A DNA stretch of 8,082 nucleotides, taken from Anaerolineaceae bacterium (GTDB lineage: Bacteria; Chloroflexota; Anaerolineae; Anaerolineales; Anaerolineaceae). Under the pieces are notes generated by a model. The model did not search any database and was not told the origin of the DNA. It was given only the letters and a program-made list of their open reading frames with translations. The stretch spans positions 1 to 8,082 of the forward strand of contig PMIV01000130.1 of the NCBI GenBank assembly GCA_003158355.1. Reading direction: 5' to 3'. Positions 4,527-8,082 of this stretch are shown in pieces. A program made the translations under genes and the position numbers. The number at the start of each line of letters is the position of its first letter. The first letter of the stretch is position 1.

Positions 4527-6839
4527 ATGAACGAAGCAGAGACCAGGGCAGAACGGATCGACCCAAAACTGAAAGCGAGCGGCTGGGGGGCAGCGGAGGG
4601 ATCAAAGGTGCTGCGCGAGTACCAGATCACCGCGGGCAAGATCCAGAGCGGCGGCGGGCGTGCCAAGCCGTTGATCGCGGATTATGTTCTGGTTTACAAG
4701 GGACGCAAGCTGGCTGCCATCGAGGCCAAGAGCGACGAACGCGAGGTAGGCGAGGGTGTGGCGCAAGCCAAGAGTTACGCCGCAAAGCTGCACCTCGATT
4801 TTGCCTACGCCACCAACGGCAAAGAGATCTATCAGATCAATATGAAAACCGGCTCAGAGGGGTTAATCGCTGCCTTCTCGACCCCGGCTGAACTCTGGTC
4901 TGCCACCTTCGCTGAACAAGATCACTGGCGCGAGGCTTTCGATGCGCTCCCGTTTGAATATGCGGGCGCCGCCAAAGAGGTGCGCTACTATCAGGAGATC
5001 GCCGTCAACAATGCCATGCAGGCTATTGCCGAAGGCAAGCAGCGCATTTTGCTCACCCTGGCAACCGGCACCGGCAAGACCTTTATCGCTTTCCAGATCG
5101 CCTGGAAGCTCTTCCAGACCCGTTGGAACCTACATCGAGATGGCAAACGCCGCCCGCGTATCCTCTTTTTGGCTGACCGTAACATCCTGGCCGACCAGGC
5201 TTTCAATGCCTTCAACGCCTTCCCCGAAGACGCGTTAGTGCGCATCAGCCCCGAGGAGATCCGAAAACACAAGAAGGTACCCACCAACGGCAGCATCTTC
5301 TTCACCATTTTCCAGACCTTCATGAGCGGTCCGGAGGGGCAGCCCTATTTCGGCGATTACCCCCAAGATTATTTCGACTTCATTGTGATTGATGAGTGCC
5401 ACCGCGGCGGCGCTAACGACGAAGGCAACTGGCGCGCCATCATGGATTATTTCTTGCCGGCAGTGCAGCTTGGCCTCACGGCTACGCCCAAGCGCGAAGA
5501 GAATGCCGATACTTATAAATACTTTGGTGAGCCGATTTACGTCTATTCGCTCAAAGAAGGCATCAACGACGGTTACCTGACCCCGTTCAAGGTCAAACGC
5601 ATCCAGACCACCCTGGATGATTACATGTACACCCCGGATGACCGGGTGATCGAGGGCGAGATCGAAGCAGGCAAGCTCTACACTGAAGCTGATTTCAACC
5701 GCATCATCGAGATCAAGGAACGTGAGGCCAAGCGTGTGCAGATCTATCTGGATGACGTCAATCAGAACGAGAAAGCCATTGTCTTCTGTGCCACCCAGGA
5801 CCATGCGGCTGCGGTGAGGGATTTGATCAATCAGAAAAAGAAAAATACTGACCCCAACTACTGCGTGCGTGTCACTGCCAACGACGGCGAGTTGGGGGAG
5901 CAATACCTGCGTGAGTTCCAGGATAACGAGAAGGCCATCCCTACTGTGCTCACGACCTCTCAGAAGCTCTCCACCGGTGTGGATGCGCGCAACATCCGCA
6001 ATATTGTGCTCATGCGTCCCATCAACTCCATGATCGAATTCAAGCAAATTATAGGTCGGGGTACACGCTTATTTGAAGGCAAAGAATATTTCACAATCTA
6101 TGATTTCGTCAACGCCTACGCCCACTTCTCCGATCCGGATTGGGACGGTGAACCGATCGAACCTGAACCAGCAAGTGGTACTAAAAGGGCGAGAGAAAAA
6201 AAAGAAGAAGACGAAGAGTACAAAGTTCCAATGGAGCCCGAACGACCCGCGAAAATCAAAGTAAAACTGCGGGACGGCAAAGAACGCGAAATTCAGCATA
6301 TGGTAGCGACCTCGTTTTGGAGCAGTGATGGCCACCCAGTATCGGCTGAAGAATTCTTGCAGCAGCTCTTCGGCGTGCTGCCTACTTTCTTCAAGAACGA
6401 AGAAGAACTCCGTGAACTTTGGTCCAACCCACTCACTCGCAAAGCACTACTGGAAAAGCTCTCCGAGGCAGGATACGGCAAGGGCGACCTGGAAACCTTG
6501 CAGCGGCTGATCGACGCTGAAAACAGCGACCTGTTTGATGTGCTCGAATACATCTCCTTTGCCATCCAACCCATTTCCCGTGAGGCAAGAGTGGCTCGGG
6601 CACAGTCAAAGATATTTGCCAGCCTGGATAACCGTCAAAAAGAATTTCTTGAGTTCGTTCTCTCCAAGTACATCGAAACCGGTGTGGAGGAATTGGCTGA
6701 GGATAAACTTTCCAAGTTACTCACGCTGAAATATCAGGCGCTTCCGGACGCGCTCGAAGTCCTGGGCAGCGTAGAGAAGATCAGAGGTATGTTCATCGGC
6801 TTTCAGAAGTATCTGTATGCAGGGACAGCAGGAGTGTAA
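4527..6839 (+). CDS. hsdR: Type I restriction enzyme endonuclease/translocase subunit HsdR (EcoEI-like)
   Basis: HsdR joins M2S and, when the target is unmethylated, pulls DNA in using ATP and cuts far from the site. Domains seen in 770 residues: an N-terminal PD-(D/E)xK nuclease with D52, E66-A-K68 and a QAKSY element (80-84); an SF2 helicase with Walker A ATGTGKT (179-185), DECH box (289-292), LTATPKR (317-323) and motif VI QIIGRGTR (507-514); a charged linker (about 550-570, rich in K and E); and an EcoEI-type C-terminal region (about 590-770) that contacts the methyltransferase. All key residues are intact. It is shorter than EcoKI or EcoR124 HsdR (about 1000 aa) but close to EcoEI (about 810). 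ATG 4527 has a GAGGGG site and is 3 nt after hsdS. The linker contains an A8 tract (6196-6203). GC is like hsdM and unlike hsdS. Large antisense open frames here are codon-bias shadows. Confidence 0.95.
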   Translation: MNEAETRAERIDPKLKASGWGAAEGSKVLREYQITAGKIQSGGGRAKPLIADYVLVYKGRKLAAIEAKSDEREVGEGVAQAKSYAAKLHLDFAYATNGKEIYQINMKTGSEGLIAAFSTPAELWSATFAEQDHWREAFDALPFEYAGAAKEVRYYQEIAVNNAMQAIAEGKQRILLTLATGTGKTFIAFQIAWKLFQTRWNLHRDGKRRPRILFLADRNILADQAFNAFNAFPEDALVRISPEEIRKHKKVPTNGSIFFTIFQTFMSGPEGQPYFGDYPQDYFDFIVIDECHRGGANDEGNWRAIMDYFLPAVQLGLTATPKREENADTYKYFGEPIYVYSLKEGINDGYLTPFKVKRIQTTLDDYMYTPDDRVIEGEIEAGKLYTEADFNRIIEIKEREAKRVQIYLDDVNQNEKAIVFCATQDHAAAVRDLINQKKKNTDPNYCVRVTANDGELGEQYLREFQDNEKAIPTVLTTSQKLSTGVDARNIRNIVLMRPINSMIEFKQIIGRGTRLFEGKEYFTIYDFVNAYAHFSDPDWDGEPIEPEPASGTKRAREKKEEDEEYKVPMEPERPAKIKVKLRDGKEREIQHMVATSFWSSDGHPVSAEEFLQQLFGVLPTFFKNEEELRELWSNPLTRKALLEKLSEAGYGKGDLETLQRLIDAENSDLFDVLEYISFAIQPISREARVARAQSKIFASLDNRQKEFLEFVLSKYIETGVEELAEDKLSKLLTLKYQALPDALEVLGSVEKIRGMFIGFQKYLYAGTAGV

Positions 6840-6916
6840 TTTTGTAAATAAGCCAAAATAATTTTCTGTTTTCTCAGATTTTCGTGTGCAATGGAAAAGA
6901 TTGTTATTTTGTAAAT
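6839..6916 (+). repeat. 11-bp direct repeat ATTTTGTAAAT after hsdR
   Basis: ATTTTGTAAAT occurs at 6839-6849 (overlapping the hsdR stop) and again at 6906-6916, 67 bp apart, in an AT-rich spacer. The stretch 6840-6959 shows no gene and no convincing + strand terminator. The repeat may be chance in AT-rich DNA or a remnant of a recombination boundary. Confidence 0.35.
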
Positions 6917-6950
6917 TTCTTATTCTGTTAGCGAAAAGTAATAATGTCCG

Positions 6951-6995
6951 CTTAAAAACCAGACCCGGGCTTGAGTGATCAAAGGCCCGGGTCTG
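6951..6995 (-). terminator. Intrinsic terminator of the MFS transporter gene
   Basis: A strong GC-rich stem, CAGACCCGGGC (6960-6970) with GCCCGGGTCTG (6985-6995), is extended inside by TTGA/TCAA around a GTGA loop. On the - strand it is followed by GGTTTTTAAG, a T5 tract, 17 nt after the transporter stop codon. The + strand lacks a T run after the stem, so it mainly serves the - strand gene, though the hairpin may also slow read-through from hsdR. Confidence 0.85.
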
Positions 6996-7011
6996 TTGGA
7001 TTCAAGAAGGT

Positions 7012-8082
7012 TTAATCTTGTGATTCATCGATCTCAGGTAAGTCATCGAGATCTGTTTGGCCGTGAGTGTATTTCTTGCCGCGCATTAAAGAAGCCAGGG
7101 CGGCAATGACCATCAACACTGCTGAAATTGAGAAGGCAATGCGCAAACCGGATTTAAACGGTCCGGCCAGCAAACCAGGAAAGAATGTTTTTCCTAAAAG
7201 TTGGGCTTTGGCAGCGGCCGGTAAAGCATTCATGATTTTCGCCGGCAAAATCGTCCCCAGGGGATTGTAGCCGAGGAAAGCGGCAAAAAGAGCTGAGGTT
7301 GGCGGAAGGTTCGCTACCATATGGGCATCAGCGGCAGGAATGCCAACCTGTGTCAGGCCCTGGAACAGGGTGGTCGGAAGTGAATTTGCCAGACCGATCG
7401 TAACAATGGTAAAGATGAATGTGATACTCAAGGTATTGGCTGTATTCTGGAAAGTGGCACGCATGCCGGAAGAGGCACCGCGGTGCTCAGGCGGAACGGA
7501 ATTCATGATGGCGGTAGTATTTGGAGCGGCAAACATACCCATGCCCATACCGATCAGCAAAGTAAATACGAGAAAGACTGGGTAGTTGAAGTTCGGGGGG
7601 AGCGTCATCAGTCCGATAAAACCGGCCGCAGCCACAAGCATTCCTGCGGTCGAGAAAAAACGCGCGCCATAACGGTCAGATAAGTGACCGCAGATAGGAC
7701 CGGTAAAAAGGAAGCCCACAGTCAGTGGCAGCATGTAAATGCCGGCCCACAATGGAGTTTGTTCAAATGAATATCCATGCAAAGGCAGCCAGATTCCCTG
7801 AAGCCAGATGATGAGCATGAAGTTCAGTCCACCGCGGCCGAGAGCGGCCAAAAATCCGGCGATATTCCCTGCAGCGAACATGCGAATTTTGAATAACTCC
7901 AACCGAAACATGGGCTCCACGGCGTATTTTTCAACAAATACAAAGGCGATCAATGCTGCTGCTCCACCGGCAAGGCAGGCGATGACGAAAGGATTGGTCC
8001 AACCCATGGCCGAAGTCTGGTAAGGCTGCAGGCCGTAAGTCATACCCACCAGAATGGCAGTCAAGCCAAGGGCAAAGAGCAA
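7012..8082 (-). CDS. DHA2-type major facilitator superfamily transporter, N-terminal part beyond window
   Basis: An inner-membrane, proton-driven efflux protein of the EmrB/QacA (14-helix) type is the best reading. The 356 visible residues form the C-terminal half, with about eight hydrophobic segments. An MFS motif A-like loop GHLSDRYGAR is encoded around 7662-7691. The segment LIGMGMGMFAAPNTTAIMN followed by PPEHRGASSGMRATFQN is typical of DHA2 transporters. The protein ends with a short acidic cytoplasmic tail (LDDLPEIDESQD). The frame is open to the last base of the window, so the apparent TTG at the edge is internal and the real start lies beyond 8082. The substrate cannot be assigned: drugs, dyes or metabolites are all possible. 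It is convergent with hsdR and has its own terminator. No regulator gene is visible. Confidence 0.88.
   Translation of the reverse strand: MLFALGLTAILVGMTYGLQPYQTSAMGWTNPFVIACLAGGAAALIAFVFVEKYAVEPMFRLELFKIRMFAAGNIAGFLAALGRGGLNFMLIIWLQGIWLPLHGYSFEQTPLWAGIYMLPLTVGFLFTGPICGHLSDRYGARFFSTAGMLVAAAGFIGLMTLPPNFNYPVFLVFTLLIGMGMGMFAAPNTTAIMNSVPPEHRGASSGMRATFQNTANTLSITFIFTIVTIGLANSLPTTLFQGLTQVGIPAADAHMVANLPPTSALFAAFLGYNPLGTILPAKIMNALPAAAKAQLLGKTFFPGLLAGPFKSGLRIAFSISAVLMVIAALASLMRGKKYTHGQTDLDDLPEIDESQD

Noticed and set aside
5235..6047. 270-residue open frame antisense to hsdR
   Set aside because: It lies wholly opposite the conserved helicase core; its composition reflects hsdR codon bias, with no ribosome binding site or recognisable domain.
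1664..6944. GAAAAGTA shared between 1664-1671 and 6932-6939 as possible att sites flanking the R-M operon
   Set aside because: Only 8 identical bases with AT-rich flanks, no integrase, and the first copy is explained by the palindrome at the tRNA promoter.
6840..6959. A + strand terminator for the hsd operon
   Set aside because: No GC-rich stem followed by a T run was found on the + strand; the strong hairpin at 6960-6995 has its T tract only on the - strand side.

Overview
The window is bacterial chromosomal DNA of roughly 50% GC, laid out as conserved housekeeping genes, then a complete three-gene type I restriction-modification (R-M) operon, then a transporter gene. The host cannot be fixed from sequence alone. 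The tmRNA and tRNA-Val genes do not encode their 3' CCA, which argues against enterobacteria. The general style is compatible with an environmental lineage such as Chloroflexota (Anaerolineae), but that is a low-confidence guess.

Region 1 (1-1020, + strand): the 3' part of rlmI, a 23S rRNA cytosine methyltransferase cut by the window start, ending at a hairpin with T tracts on both strands. Region 2 (1021-1700, - strand): a one-piece tmRNA gene (ssrA, tag ANRTNSYAALPLAA) and a tRNA-Val(UAC) gene. Each has its own recognisable -10 promoter element, and a hairpin terminator separates them. A perfect 16-bp palindrome overlaps the predicted tRNA start point. Region 3 (1700-6839, + strand): a short AT-rich leader, then hsdM, hsdS and hsdR. 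The three genes are tightly coupled (4-nt overlap, then a 3-nt gap) and so should be co-transcribed. HsdM and HsdS form the methyltransferase, and addition of HsdR gives the ATP-dependent, DNA-translocating endonuclease. Protein lengths (484 and 770 aa) and the HsdR C-terminal region resemble the EcoEI/EcoAI (type IB) group. Region 4 (6840-7011): AT-rich spacer plus a strong terminator serving the - strand. Region 5 (7012-8082, - strand): the C-terminal half of a DHA2-type major facilitator drug/proton antiporter, cut by the window end.

No clearly undescribed system is visible. The most interesting points lie in the R-M operon. hsdS has two strongly AT-rich recognition domains (about 35% and 31% GC by my count) inside an operon of about 55% GC. 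An A8 tract lies exactly at the junction between the central conserved region and the second recognition domain, and either slippage frame stops within about 10 codons, which would leave a half-HsdS. The Shine-Dalgarno of hsdM is embedded in a perfect palindrome before a TTG start. A 16-bp palindrome also sits over the divergent tRNA promoter.
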